DNA of 64,000 bases, from positions 1 through 64,000 of the forward strand of contig JALONH010000009.1 in assembly GCA_025455005.1 (NCBI GenBank), given 5' to 3'. Positions 1 to 9,872 of the stretch are shown here, piece after piece (position 1 is the first letter of the stretch; the number at the start of each line of letters is the position of its first letter). Source of the stretch: Cytophagaceae bacterium (GTDB lineage: Bacteria > Bacteroidota > Bacteroidia > Cytophagales > Cytophagaceae). Both the position numbers and the translations under genes were made by a program. The notes beneath the pieces were generated by a model. The model saw only the letters and a program-made list of their open reading frames with translations. It did no database searches and had not been told where the DNA came from.

Positions 1-2
1 TA

Positions 3-3000
3 TTGATAAAAGAAGGTAAGTTTATAGTAAATAAGCAATCGTATAAAAACTATGAAGTCTATTCGTTATTGGCGTTAGAACGGGACTATCCGGTAGAGAA
101 TAAATATTTAAAAAGTAGTGTCAATCCGACTTTGTTTAGAAGTGTACCGGTTATCATTAAAGATTTTTCAAATGCGGATACTGATTTTTCGATTTCTGAA
201 ACCTTACCCTTACTTTATTTCTCCTTTATACATCCTCAACAGCTATTTTTATTAGACGATTTAATTACAATCGTGTATGTACTAACGGTAGTGTTACTTT
301 TTTGGATTTGGAAAAAGTCAAAATGGGCATTATCCACTTGGAAGTTATTGACCATAAAAATTGTTGGATATCTCTGTCTTCGAATAATTATTTATTGTTT
401 TCCGGCAGAATCCATGGGTTCGCAAAGTTTTCTGTTTTCGCCTTCTTATTTTGCTTCTTCAATTTGGACCGGTTCTCTTTTTGACTTCATTGTTACTATA
501 GTAATCATCAGTAGTACTATTAATGAAATTGTTTCGAATCGAAATGTAAAAGAATTTATCGTTATCACTCTAGGAAATCGTTTTAAGGGAAGTGAAATAT
601 TTATTTTTTTACTTTTAATTATACTGCTTTTTAGTGTGTTTCATTTATACTATTCTATTTTAACTTCTGTTATTTTAAATAGTTCAAGCCCTATCAACTT
701 TATAGATCATTGGGTATGGGATATTCCACAATTCTTTACCATTATCATGGTGTTAATGTTGTCGTGGTCATTTTTCTTCACCATTCATCCAATCTATCGG
801 ATAATAGTCCGTTTAATTGAACGCAAACGAATACAATTTTCTTGGTTCATATTCCCTCTTATTATAATAAGTATACTTTATTTTGTTATTGAAAATCAAG
901 AGGGGCGACTTTTATTTATAGCCTTTGTTTTTTACAGTGTATTAATTCTGTTAGCTAAGTTTCCTTTGGAGTTAGTTGAAATGCGGTATGCATCCTTTTT
1001 ATACTTATTTACATTTAGTATTGTATCCTCTTTTATTATAAGTATAGGGCTGTATTTTAAAGGCACAAACCGTTTAAACCAACAAAAGAAAAAATTTGCT
1101 CAGAACATTCTGTATGAACGAGATGAAATTACAGAATTTTTATTGTATGATGTTTCAAAAGGTATCAGGAAAGATGCGTTGATTAGAGAGAAATTTAGTA
1201 TGCCGTTAACCGATTGGTCAATGATTGAGAACAAAGTTAATCGCTACTACATTACGAATTACTTTGTCGATTATTCTATTCGAATTTTACTATTCAACAG
1301 TTCCGGTTCCCTAGTCAATCAAGGTGAAAACTACTTAGACTTCAACTTATATTTGGATGATGTGGTGTATGCATCCAAGTATATAAGAGAACGAGATATT
1401 TATATTTATAGTGATAAAATATCCGGAATTCGAAAATATATATCCATTAATAAAATAAAAAACTATGATAGGCCGGTAGGTTATGTTGTAGTAGAATTAA
1501 CCTCAACGAAATACAATAAAAACAGGGTGTTTCCTGAGTTGGCTACAGACAGTAGATACATAAAAGATGAAGGTTTGTATTTTGACTATGCCATCATACG
1601 GGATAATCAAGTAGAATCAACGAATGGACTGTTTAATTACAATGAAAATTTTATAAAAACATTTTCTTCTAAAAAAATATCCTTTTCTTACGATTTTAAA
1701 TGGAAGGATTATCATCACTATGTTGTAAAAAATGACGCGTCCTCTTGGTTAGTAATTTCTTCCCCTTATGCCATGGCAGAGTTGTTATTAACAGAGTCTT
1801 CCATCTATTTTTCTTTACATATTTTAGTAATACTTCTGTTTATTCTTTTTTATATGATACGATTGAAGCAAAATAAGATTGCTATTGGATTTGCAACAAA
1901 AATTCAGTTGTATGTAAATTTAGCTTATTTTGTACCATTGGTTATTGTTAGTTTGGTAACTTTAGGTTTTGTAAATCGAAATAACGAAGTCACGATAGAA
2001 GATACCTTTTTACAAGTTTCAGAAAAATTAAGTTCTATTATTTCAACCCAAGCTTCAACAGATGGTAACTTAAAGGAAGAGAAGATCACAGGTCTTTTAG
2101 AGAATTCAGATTTAATTAAAATTCAAGGCTATGATATTAATATTTTCTCAACTCATGGATCATTAATATCAACCAACCATCCGGAAGTATTTAAACGATC
2201 TATCATAACAGAACGAATAAATCCGGAAGCTATTCATCAACTAATTGAAAAAAATAATCAATATATTGTTTTAAACGAACGTATCGGTAAACTTCAATTT
2301 AAATCTGTTTATCGTTGGATACGATCTTCTTTAGATGCGACACCGGTGGGTATTATTCATATGCCTTTTTTTGAGTCTAAAGAAGCGTCCTTAAAACAAG
2401 TCATACAATTTTTAAAAATAATAGTAAATATTTTCGCCTTGAGTTTTATTTTTTTACTGATTCTTAGTTATATCGTCTCTGTTTATCTAACGTATCCATT
2501 ACAATTAATCACACAAGGAATCAGAAAGACAGGATTAGAGGACAATGAGCCCATTCTTTGGGAATCAAATGATGAAATAGGTCGACTAGTTCAAGAGTAT
2601 AATTACATGTTGTTAAAGATAGAGGAAAGTAAAAAACAATTATCTATTTCAGAGAAGGAGAGTGCTTGGCGGGAAATGGCTAGACAAGTAGCACATGAAA
2701 TTAAAAATCCATTAACTCCCATGAAGTTGAAGATACAATATATGCTTCAACGGCTAAGATCGGACAATGCACCCATGACATTGTCGGAGAAGGAAGAGTC
2801 CTATAAGTCCTTAATTACCCATATCGACACATTAAGTGACATTGCAGGTTCGTTTTCATCCTTTTACAAACTACCGGAATTACAACTGGAAGATGTGGAT
2901 TTCAAACAAACGGTCACCAATGTAATAGATCTTCACAACAACGATCAAGCTCAATTTTTAGTATTGGGCAATGAATTAAATTATCGTGTATGGGCAGATG

Positions 3001-3326
3001 CTAAAATGTTAAATAATATCGTTAATAACTTAGTCTTAAATGCACTTCAAAGCATGCCCAATCAAAGAAATGCAATATTGAAATTTTATTTTAATACAAC
3101 AGAAGATACAGTTATTGTAGAATTAAAAGATAATGGCAGTGGTATCCCTATCGAAATTCAAGATAAAATTTTTAGACCCTATTTTAGTACAAAATATACC
3201 GGATCAGGAATAGGTCTTGCGTTAGCAAAGCGATTAATTGAAGATATGGGCGGTAAGATTTGGTTTACCACTATTGAAGGCGAAGGTACGTCTTTCTTTA
3301 TCCAATTGCCGAGATGCGAAAAGTAG
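3..3326 (+). CDS. NtrY-type membrane sensor histidine kinase (5' end outside window)
   Basis: The visible 1107 residues form a large membrane sensor kinase. The frame is still open at the window edge and begins at a TTG with no ATG nearby, so the true start is probably upstream. The first 350 residues carry many hydrophobic segments, and two more flank a large extracytoplasmic region (about residues 370-610 and 650-820). A HAMP-like linker follows near 825-880. The phosphoacceptor H-box reads VAHEIKNPLTPMK with His898, a spelling typical of NtrY/PAS-family kinases. The N-box (NNIVNNLVLNAL), G1 (DNGSGIP) and G2 (GSGIGLALAKRL) are intact, so the kinase should be active. No response regulator is adjacent. 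The stop overlaps the start of the downstream beta-barrel gene, implying co-translation. The signal sensed is unknown. Confidence 0.85.
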   Translation: MIKEGKFIVNKQSYKNYEVYSLLALERDYPVENKYLKSSVNPTLFRSVPVIIKDFSNADTDFSISETLPLLYFSFIHPQQLFLLDDLITIVYVLTVVLLFWIWKKSKWALSTWKLLTIKIVGYLCLRIIIYCFPAESMGSQSFLFSPSYFASSIWTGSLFDFIVTIVIISSTINEIVSNRNVKEFIVITLGNRFKGSEIFIFLLLIILLFSVFHLYYSILTSVILNSSSPINFIDHWVWDIPQFFTIIMVLMLSWSFFFTIHPIYRIIVRLIERKRIQFSWFIFPLIIISILYFVIENQEGRLLFIAFVFYSVLILLAKFPLELVEMRYASFLYLFTFSIVSSFIISIGLYFKGTNRLNQQKKKFAQNILYERDEITEFLLYDVSKGIRKDALIREKFSMPLTDWSMIENKVNRYYITNYFVDYSIRILLFNSSGSLVNQGENYLDFNLYLDDVVYASKYIRERDIYIYSDKISGIRKYISINKIKNYDRPVGYVVVELTSTKYNKNRVFPELATDSRYIKDEGLYFDYAIIRDNQVESTNGLFNYNENFIKTFSSKKISFSYDFKWKDYHHYVVKNDASSWLVISSPYAMAELLLTESSIYFSLHILVILLFILFYMIRLKQNKIAIGFATKIQLYVNLAYFVPLVIVSLVTLGFVNRNNEVTIEDTFLQVSEKLSSIISTQASTDGNLKEEKITGLLENSDLIKIQGYDINIFSTHGSLISTNHPEVFKRSIITERINPEAIHQLIEKNNQYIVLNERIGKLQFKSVYRWIRSSLDATPVGIIHMPFFESKEASLKQVIQFLKIIVNIFALSFIFLLILSYIVSVYLTYPLQLITQGIRKTGLEDNEPILWESNDEIGRLVQEYNYMLLKIEESKKQLSISEKESAWREMARQVAHEIKNPLTPMKLKIQYMLQRLRSDNAPMTLSEKEESYKSLITHIDTLSDIAGSFSSFYKLPELQLEDVDFKQTVTNVIDLHNNDQAQFLVLGNELNYRVWADAKMLNNIVNNLVLNALQSMPNQRNAILKFYFNTTEDTVIVELKDNGSGIPIEIQDKIFRPYFSTKYTGSGIGLALAKRLIEDMGGKIWFTTIEGEGTSFFIQLPRCEK

Positions 3327-6300
3327 TCCGGGAGCATATTATCGTTTTTGTTTTTTTTTGTTTATGTAATTCATTACAATCGCATGCTCAAATTTCCAAC
3401 AATCGATGTAAATGGGTGAAACCATTGGAATCCGGCGTAGTTCCGGATAGTTTTACTGTCATTCCGGGCTCAATCGTTATTCGATATCCCTTAGGCTATA
3501 CCAGTACATTTGATATTAATAAGAATAAACTTTTTTTTGCACCTCAACCGCTTCCGGATTCTATCTTAATTTGTTATAGAATTTATCCATTTGCTTTACA
3601 TCAGCCGGTTTATAATCGAGATGTATCCATCTATGACTCTACCGGTGGTTACAGAGAGTCCATTCGTTATAGCGGAATGACTGTACAACAGCGGGAAGAA
3701 TTATTTTCTACTCCCGGAATAAATAAAACCGGGGTTATTTCCAGAGGTGTTTCTGTGGGGAATAATCAAAGTGTTTTTGTAAATTCTAATTTGAATTTAC
3801 AATTGGATGGTAAATTGACAGATGATATTCTATTAACTGCTGTTATTTCGGATCAGAATATTCCCTTCCAACCGGAAGGGAACACACAGTTAATTCAACA
3901 ATTTGATAGAGTATACATACAATTAAAAGGTAAACGAACTACTTTAACAGCAGGCGATATCGTCATGCAAGAGAAAAACTATTTTCTTAATTATTATCGA
4001 AATATTCAAGGTGGACAAATTTCGTATCGTTATAAGCGAGACTCAACTAGTTATACCCATACAACAGCGGGGATAGGTGTTTCCAAAGGAAAATTCCATT
4101 CTATGCAGTTTGCTCCGGGGACTCCTGATTCACTTTTAGAAGGTGTACAAGGACCGTATCGACTTCGAGGACCTAATGGAGAACGCTTTATTATAGTTAT
4201 TGCAAATTCAGAAAAGGTATACTTAGATGGTCGACTACTTACCAGGGGGTTCGATTATGATTATGTGATAGATTATAATAATGCAGAGATAGTATTTACA
4301 CCATCGATTATCATCACTAAGTTTACCAGAGTTCGAGTTGATTTTGAATATTCAGATAGAAATTATGCTCGAACTAATATGAATGCTTCTCAAACGTTTG
4401 TAACATCAACCGGTAAATATTTTGTTGGATATTTTTCTGAAAAAGATAATCCACGTAATCCACTCTTACAAGATTTGACCTTTGCAGATCAACAATTTTT
4501 GTCGACCATAGGGGATGATTTGTCTTCTGCAGTTGTATCCGGTGTAGACTCCATTGGATATTCTGAAAATAGAGTATTGTATAAAAAAATAAATACCAAT
4601 GGTATAGATGTTTATCAATATTCAACCAATCAAGACAGTGCCTTTTTTGAAGTTCGATTTTCTAGATTAGGACCCGGATTAGGTAGTTACGTTTTAGATC
4701 GAAGTACTATCAATGCCCGAATATATAGATATGTAGGTGCCGGACTTGGAGAGTATGAACCCGTTCAGCTTATTATAACTCCTAAACAAAAACAAATGGT
4801 ACAATTTTCCGGTGAACAAAAAATTGGGAAGTATCATACCGTTTTTGGAGATGCTGCACTATCCGATAATGATGTAAATTTATATTCTGATATAGATAAA
4901 TCGAATGATCAAGGAGGTTCTATTCGACTGGGATATGGCTTCAAAAAAATTCCTGTTTCACTCCTTCAAGGCTACACCTTATCGGGAAACACACAAGTAG
5001 AATATAATCAAAAGAATTTTACTGCTATTGATCGATTTCGATCAGCAGATTTTGAACGCTATTGGAGTGAGGATGCTACTGTGTTAGGGGATAATAAAAT
5101 AATTTCCGGTATACTGAGTTATCAAAAAAGTAAACATGAATTATTTTCTTATGGATTAAATTATAGGAATAAGTCGAATGATATTCAAGGTCTACAACAT
5201 ACTGTGAGTATTTATCAAAAAGTGGGCGGTTTATATTTTAAGGGAGATGGCTTTTTTAATCAAAGTAAGAATCGAGTTGGAGAGGCCAATTGGCAAAAGT
5301 ATTCTATACATTCTTATTATACGTTTAAAAAAATAACTCCCGGTTTTCAATATCAAACAGAGAAAAATAAAGTACAAGATAGTTTAGGAAGGATTACATC
5401 TTCTATCATGTATTTTGAAGAATGGAAAGGCTATCTTAAATCGTCAGATACATCTAAATTTAGATTTTTACTCGAACATATTTATCGTACGGACAAAGAA
5501 GTGTTTCAGCGAGAATTAGCCCCCAATACTATCGCTCAAAATACTGCATTTACAGGTTCCTATCGTTTCTCACCCGATCATCAATGGTCCTTCAATGGAA
5601 CATATCGTTATTTAGAATCCTCTATTGGACCTACTCGAACTCCTAATGAAGAAACATTATTGGGTCGTACAGATTGGAATGTATATGCTTTGAAACGACA
5701 TATTCGATCCGATTTAACGCTTACTACTGGTACCGGAAGGGAAACTAGAAAACAATTTGTTTACCAGCCGGTAGCAACGGGATTAGGAACGCACGTTTGG
5801 CGTGATTTTAATAATGATGGGAGACAGGATATCAATGAATTTGTTGAAAAGATATATAGTGACACACTCGAGTTTATAAAGTTGTTTTTACCAACAGACG
5901 AATATTTTAAGGCCTTTACGAACTCCATAAACTATCGGTTAGATATTACCTTACCAAGAAATTGGAAAAGAAGTGAACATGCTTTTTTTAGATGGGCTTC
6001 CAAATTCAGTAATACGAATGCCTTAACCATGAATAAAAAAACAACCGAGTCTTCCTTAATACAACGTTTTAATCCCTTTACTCCTTCGGATATAGATACC
6101 ACCTTATTGGGTTTTCAACGGGCTATACGAACGATTTTATTTTATAATCGATCGAGTGCCAGTTATGGTTTTGACCTTGCTTTTAATACAACTGAATCCA
6201 GACAGTTTTTGTCACAGGGTTTTGAAAATAGATTAACTCGAGATTGGATACTAAGTGGACGAGTCGCTATTAAGCGTTTATATGTAATTAAACCAAAAGT

Positions 6301-6772
6301 AACCAAAGGTTATAATGCTGTAGCCTCCGATTTCAATTCCTTTAGAAACTTTGTTATTGATATTAATAAATTAGGCTTGGATATCTCCTATCAGCCTAGA
6401 ACGAACATTCGACTTACATTGTTATCCGGGGTTACGTATAAAAAAAATATATATTCTAAAGGGAATGGCGAGTCTTCACAAGCTATGGATATTGGATTTG
6501 AATTAAAATGGAACAAGTTATCACAACGTACCTTTACCGGAACGTTTAAATACATTCGAATAGCATCGGATTTAAAAAGCACACCTCAAAATTCTCCTTT
6601 AGCTTATGAATTGCAAGAAGCTTTATTAAATGGGAATAATATTACTTGGAATATTCAATGGCAAGAGCGATTAACGAATGGATTACAATTGTCGTTTACA
6701 TATGAAGGACGCTCATCAGAAGGCACACGAACCATTCATACCGGACGTATGCAATTATCAGCTTTGTTTTAA
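3314..6772 (+). CDS. Large outer-membrane beta-barrel protein, function unknown
   Basis: This 1152-residue protein starts with a clear signal peptide (basic MRKVVREH, a hydrophobic core, cleavage after SHAQ). The remainder is dominated by alternating polar/aromatic strands such as GGQISYRYKR, and it ends in a phenylalanine, as outer-membrane barrels usually do. Around residue 830 a DFNNDGRQDINEF stretch has the DxNxDGxxDxxE spacing of a calcium-binding EF-hand/dockerin loop. The start overlaps the upstream kinase gene by 13 bases, so the two are probably one transcript. I recognise the type from Chitinophagaceae genomes but cannot give it a function. A SusC-type transporter is unlikely because I see no plug domain or carboxypeptidase-regulatory domain at the N-terminus. 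Confidence 0.75.
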   Translation: MRKVVREHIIVFVFFCLCNSLQSHAQISNNRCKWVKPLESGVVPDSFTVIPGSIVIRYPLGYTSTFDINKNKLFFAPQPLPDSILICYRIYPFALHQPVYNRDVSIYDSTGGYRESIRYSGMTVQQREELFSTPGINKTGVISRGVSVGNNQSVFVNSNLNLQLDGKLTDDILLTAVISDQNIPFQPEGNTQLIQQFDRVYIQLKGKRTTLTAGDIVMQEKNYFLNYYRNIQGGQISYRYKRDSTSYTHTTAGIGVSKGKFHSMQFAPGTPDSLLEGVQGPYRLRGPNGERFIIVIANSEKVYLDGRLLTRGFDYDYVIDYNNAEIVFTPSIIITKFTRVRVDFEYSDRNYARTNMNASQTFVTSTGKYFVGYFSEKDNPRNPLLQDLTFADQQFLSTIGDDLSSAVVSGVDSIGYSENRVLYKKINTNGIDVYQYSTNQDSAFFEVRFSRLGPGLGSYVLDRSTINARIYRYVGAGLGEYEPVQLIITPKQKQMVQFSGEQKIGKYHTVFGDAALSDNDVNLYSDIDKSNDQGGSIRLGYGFKKIPVSLLQGYTLSGNTQVEYNQKNFTAIDRFRSADFERYWSEDATVLGDNKIISGILSYQKSKHELFSYGLNYRNKSNDIQGLQHTVSIYQKVGGLYFKGDGFFNQSKNRVGEANWQKYSIHSYYTFKKITPGFQYQTEKNKVQDSLGRITSSIMYFEEWKGYLKSSDTSKFRFLLEHIYRTDKEVFQRELAPNTIAQNTAFTGSYRFSPDHQWSFNGTYRYLESSIGPTRTPNEETLLGRTDWNVYALKRHIRSDLTLTTGTGRETRKQFVYQPVATGLGTHVWRDFNNDGRQDINEFVEKIYSDTLEFIKLFLPTDEYFKAFTNSINYRLDITLPRNWKRSEHAFFRWASKFSNTNALTMNKKTTESSLIQRFNPFTPSDIDTTLLGFQRAIRTILFYNRSSASYGFDLAFNTTESRQFLSQGFENRLTRDWILSGRVAIKRLYVIKPKVTKGYNAVASDFNSFRNFVIDINKLGLDISYQPRTNIRLTLLSGVTYKKNIYSKGNGESSQAMDIGFELKWNKLSQRTFTGTFKYIRIASDLKSTPQNSPLAYELQEALLNGNNITWNIQWQERLTNGLQLSFTYEGRSSEGTRTIHTGRMQLSALF

Positions 6773-7465
6773 TGATCGAATCCAAGCTTGTATATCCACT
6801 GCATGTAATTCTTTTACTTCACCTTCTTTTAATTGGTTTAATAAAAAATGATGTATACGGATACGTTGAAGTCGAATCACATCATAACCAAGGGAGGCAC
6901 ACATTCGTCGGATTTGTCGATTTCTTCCTTCCGTTAGTAGGATGGAAAACGTGTGTGCATCGATGGCTGAAACTACACAGGGACGGGTTAATTTTCCCTG
7001 AATGTACATCGGTTGAGACATATCATAAAGAAAGGTAGCATTGATTTCCGGAGTAACGGTGACTACATATTCTTTCTCCATCCACTTTTCATTTCCGGCT
7101 AAAGTATTATAAAACCATCCATCATTCGTTAAAAGTATTAAGCCTTCAGAATGCTTGTCTAGTCTGCCCACCGGGAAGAACGGTTTTTGAATACCTGTCG
7201 CTTCTATTAAATTATCTTTTGTGTTTTTATTTAAGGTGCATTCAACCCCAACCGGTTTATAATAGGAGAGATAAAAAAAGTCGCTTGGATTTTGTAGGAT
7301 TTCTTCGTTTACTTCTACCTTGTCATAAGGAGTGATCAGTCGATTTTTATTTTCAGTACTTTCATTAATTCGTACCTTATCAGATGCCAACCAATATTCT
7401 ACATCCTGATAGGAGCATTTAAACTTTTTTTTAATGTATTCTTTTAAGTAGGAATGATAGGACAT
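6758..7465 (-). CDS. 23S rRNA pseudouridine synthase, RluB/RluF/RsuA family
   Basis: A 235-residue enzyme that isomerises a uridine in ribosomal RNA to pseudouridine. An S4-like RNA-binding segment occupies about residues 1-55. The catalytic motif GRLDKHSEGLILLTND has Asp103 as the expected nucleophile, and the C-terminal signature EGRNRQIRRMCASLGYDV is typical of the RsuA/RluB/RluE/RluF group. The length and S4 domain fit RluF best, but I cannot fix which uridine is modified. Its 3' end overlaps the end of the convergent barrel gene by 15 bases. The ABC ATPase gene ends just upstream, only 4 bases from this start, so the three minus-strand genes may share a transcript. Confidence 0.85.
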   Translation of the reverse strand: MSYHSYLKEYIKKKFKCSYQDVEYWLASDKVRINESTENKNRLITPYDKVEVNEEILQNPSDFFYLSYYKPVGVECTLNKNTKDNLIEATGIQKPFFPVGRLDKHSEGLILLTNDGWFYNTLAGNEKWMEKEYVVTVTPEINATFLYDMSQPMYIQGKLTRPCVVSAIDAHTFSILLTEGRNRQIRRMCASLGYDVIRLQRIRIHHFLLNQLKEGEVKELHAVDIQAWIRSLKQS

Positions 7466-7469
7466 ATTC

Positions 7470-8222
7470 TTACGAATGTTCTTTCATATCTCGAATGAGT
7501 TTATTAGCAAAAATAAAATCTTGAAGCGCGCTTACCTTATTATCTAATATAACCTCTTTGGTGCCTTCCCATATTTTTTCACCTTGAAACATAAAAATAA
7601 TATGTTCCCCAATTTCCAACATGGAGTTCATATCATGGGTGACAACTACAGTCGTCATTTCATATTCATGCGTAATTTCTTGAATTAAGTTATCAATACG
7701 AATAGACGTTTGTGGATCAAGACCGGAGTTGGGTTCATCACAATAAAGGTATTTGGGGTTCATGACGATAGCGCGAGCAATACCTACTCGTTTAGCCATA
7801 CCTCCACTGATTTCAGAAGGTAAGCGTTTAGCGGCATGATCCAATCCTACCCGTTGTAAGCAAAAATGTACTCGGTCGGACTTCTCGGATTTCGACATCG
7901 TCGAGAGCATTTCCAACGGGAACATAACATTTTCTTCTACTGTTTTAGAATCGAATAAGGCACCTCCTTGGAACAACATACCAATCTCTCTACGAATGGA
8001 TTGTTTTTCTTGGTTAGTGGCATGATTAAAAGGACGTCCATCGTAGAGTATTTCTCCTTCATCCGGTTGAACCAGCCCAACTAAACATTTTAACAAAACG
8101 CTTTTGCCCGTTCCGCTGGCGCCGATGATGAGGTTAGTTTTACCTTGATCAAATACACCGGAAACATTTTTTAAAATTTGTTTCCCATTAAATGATTTAT
8201 GGATGTTTTTACATTCAATCAT
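7470..8222 (-). CDS. ABC transporter ATP-binding protein, MlaF-type
   Basis: A 250-residue ATPase of the phospholipid/organic-solvent transporter family (MlaF/Ttg2A). Walker A is GASGTGKS (residues 34-41), the signature is SGGMAKR rather than the usual SGGQ, and Walker B reads YLYCDEPNSGLDP. The MAKR signature and SGLDP are characteristic of MlaF. It probably drives lipid traffic between inner and outer membranes together with the permease encoded 7 bases upstream. No MlaD (MCE-domain) gene lies in this cluster, so the substrate-binding component must be elsewhere or missing. Confidence 0.88.
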   Translation of the reverse strand: MIECKNIHKSFNGKQILKNVSGVFDQGKTNLIIGASGTGKSVLLKCLVGLVQPDEGEILYDGRPFNHATNQEKQSIRREIGMLFQGGALFDSKTVEENVMFPLEMLSTMSKSEKSDRVHFCLQRVGLDHAAKRLPSEISGGMAKRVGIARAIVMNPKYLYCDEPNSGLDPQTSIRIDNLIQEITHEYEMTTVVVTHDMNSMLEIGEHIIFMFQGEKIWEGTKEVILDNKVSALQDFIFANKLIRDMKEHS

Positions 8223-8229
8223 ATTCCAA

Positions 8230-8961
8230 TCAGAGTAATAATTGCGCTAATAGATAATCGAATACCAACAATGCTATACAACTATTCACAACGGCTGTAG
8301 TGGATGATTGGCCAACTTGAAAGGCGCCACCTTTGGTGTAATAACCTTGATATGCAGATATAGAAGAAATTAAAAAGGCAAATACAAACGCTTTTATTAG
8401 AGCAAACGGAACATTGAAAGCAATGAAATCGGATTGAATGCCTTGAATATATTCTTTGGCGGTCAATGCTCCGGTAGCTATTCCGGCAACAAAGCCACCC
8501 AATAACGATAAGAAAGCGGATATGGTAACCAACATAGGAATGGTGATAATACTACCTAATATTTTAGGAAGAATTAAATAGGAAGCGGAATTAATCCCCA
8601 TCACTTCTAAAGCATCGATTTGTTCTGAAATACGCATGGTGCCCAATTGCGATGCAATATTGGAACCGACTTTTCCAGCCAGTACAACACAAGTAAAGGT
8701 GGGAGCGAGTTCCAATAAAGTCATTTCACGTGTTACAGAAGCAATGATGTAACTTGGAATAAGAGGGGAAACTAAGTTAGCAGCGGTTTGAATACAGGTT
8801 ACCGCACCTATAAAACTAGAAACGATTGCTACAATTAATAAAGAGTCTACTCCTATATGTATGCATTCATCTACTGTTAGGCGAAAATATACTTTAAACC
8901 GTTCTCTACGAACGAATAAATTTCCCATCAGTATAAAATATTGTCCAAACTTTTCAATCAT
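8230..8961 (-). CDS. MlaE-family ABC transporter permease
   Basis: A 243-residue integral membrane protein of the MlaE family. It has about five hydrophobic segments and the family hallmarks EMTLLELAPTFTCVVLAGKVGSNIASQLGTM (quoted by its key parts: REMTLLELAP, then AGKVGSNIASQLGTM) and EQIDALEVMGI, which includes the conserved ALEVMG turn. It is translated first in a two-gene unit with the MlaF-type ATPase. Expected to sit in the inner membrane and move phospholipid. The next gene upstream is divergent, so the promoter should lie in the 76-base gap 8962-9037. Confidence 0.88.
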   Translation of the reverse strand: MIEKFGQYFILMGNLFVRRERFKVYFRLTVDECIHIGVDSLLIVAIVSSFIGAVTCIQTAANLVSPLIPSYIIASVTREMTLLELAPTFTCVVLAGKVGSNIASQLGTMRISEQIDALEVMGINSASYLILPKILGSIITIPMLVTISAFLSLLGGFVAGIATGALTAKEYIQGIQSDFIAFNVPFALIKAFVFAFLISSISAYQGYYTKGGAFQVGQSSTTAVVNSCIALLVFDYLLAQLLL

Positions 8962-9037
8962 CTTTGGAAAGTGATTATTCTTGTATTTAACCTATGCTAA
9001 AATAAGGTATATTTAACTGTTAAACAAAGAAGTTGGT

Positions 9038-9736
9038 ATGAAGAAAACCGCAATTATTACCGGAGGTACAAAAGGTATCGGAAGGGCATGTGTTGAGAAA
9101 TTTTTAACTGAAGGTTGTCAAGTAATTACTTGTTCCCGAAATCAGAAGGATTTAGAGGCGTTACAAAAAGAATTTTCAGAGTTTGACCTACATATTTTTC
9201 GGGCTGATATATCGCAGTTGAAGGACGTAAAAGCTTTTGCAGCATTCGTGTTCACTATTACATCTGAACCTTTGATATTAATCAATAACACGGGAATTTT
9301 TATACAAGGAAATTTAGTACAAGAGCCGGAAGGTGTTTTGGAACAATTGATGGCTACGAATGTATACAGTGCTTACCATTTAACACGTGCTCTAGTACCC
9401 TCTATGATGGAAAAAAAAGCTGGAACGATTATTAATATTTGCTCTACAGCAAGTATTACTCCTTATGTTAATGGAGGTTCATATTGTATGACGAAATATG
9501 CCTTACTAGGGATGACAAAGGTATTTCGCGAAGAATTGAAGCCTTATCATATACGGGTTACAGCGGTGCTTCCCGGAGCTACTTTTACGGCTTCTTGGGA
9601 GGGCGTAGATTTACCACAAGAACGTTTTATGCCGGCATCCGATATTGCTACTTGTATATGGGATATTTACCAATTACACCCCTCTACTGTTGTAGAAGAG
9701 GTGATCCTACGCCCAATGGAGGGGGACATCAGTTAA
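9038..9736 (+). CDS. SDR-family NAD(P)-dependent oxidoreductase
   Basis: A 232-residue classical short-chain dehydrogenase/reductase. The cofactor motif TGGTKGIG lies at residues 8-15, the structural NNAG motif appears as NNTG, and the catalytic Tyr-x-x-x-Lys is Y149/K153 (YCMTK) with the upstream serine in CSTASI. The presence of Thr in NNTG is a modest variation. The substrate cannot be told from sequence. It is divergent from the mlaE-type gene, and a separate gene, ispG, begins 136 bases downstream. Confidence 0.85.
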   Translation: MKKTAIITGGTKGIGRACVEKFLTEGCQVITCSRNQKDLEALQKEFSEFDLHIFRADISQLKDVKAFAAFVFTITSEPLILINNTGIFIQGNLVQEPEGVLEQLMATNVYSAYHLTRALVPSMMEKKAGTIINICSTASITPYVNGGSYCMTKYALLGMTKVFREELKPYHIRVTAVLPGATFTASWEGVDLPQERFMPASDIATCIWDIYQLHPSTVVEEVILRPMEGDIS

Positions 9737-9786
9737 GACAATGTTTAGTAGTAAGTTGTTGTCTATAAATTGTTTAGGTTCAATTT

Positions 9787-9820
9787 TTAAAGATGACCCC
9801 GAGTGCCGGGTTATCATTGT
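9787..9820 (+). other. GC-rich hairpin between the SDR gene and ispG
   Basis: GATGACCC and GGGTTATC can pair over 8 base pairs (one G-U) around an 8-base loop. No T-run follows, so a simple intrinsic terminator is not well supported. It may be a weak terminator of the SDR gene or part of the ispG leader. Confidence 0.25.
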
Positions 9821-9872
9821 TTGAACAAAATGACTACCTTTAACCTTATATAAACGAATCTCTTAATACAGT

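Noticed and set aside
6772-7038. Plus-strand open frame opposite the pseudouridine synthase
   Set aside because: It lies entirely opposite a well-supported gene and has no signal or family features.
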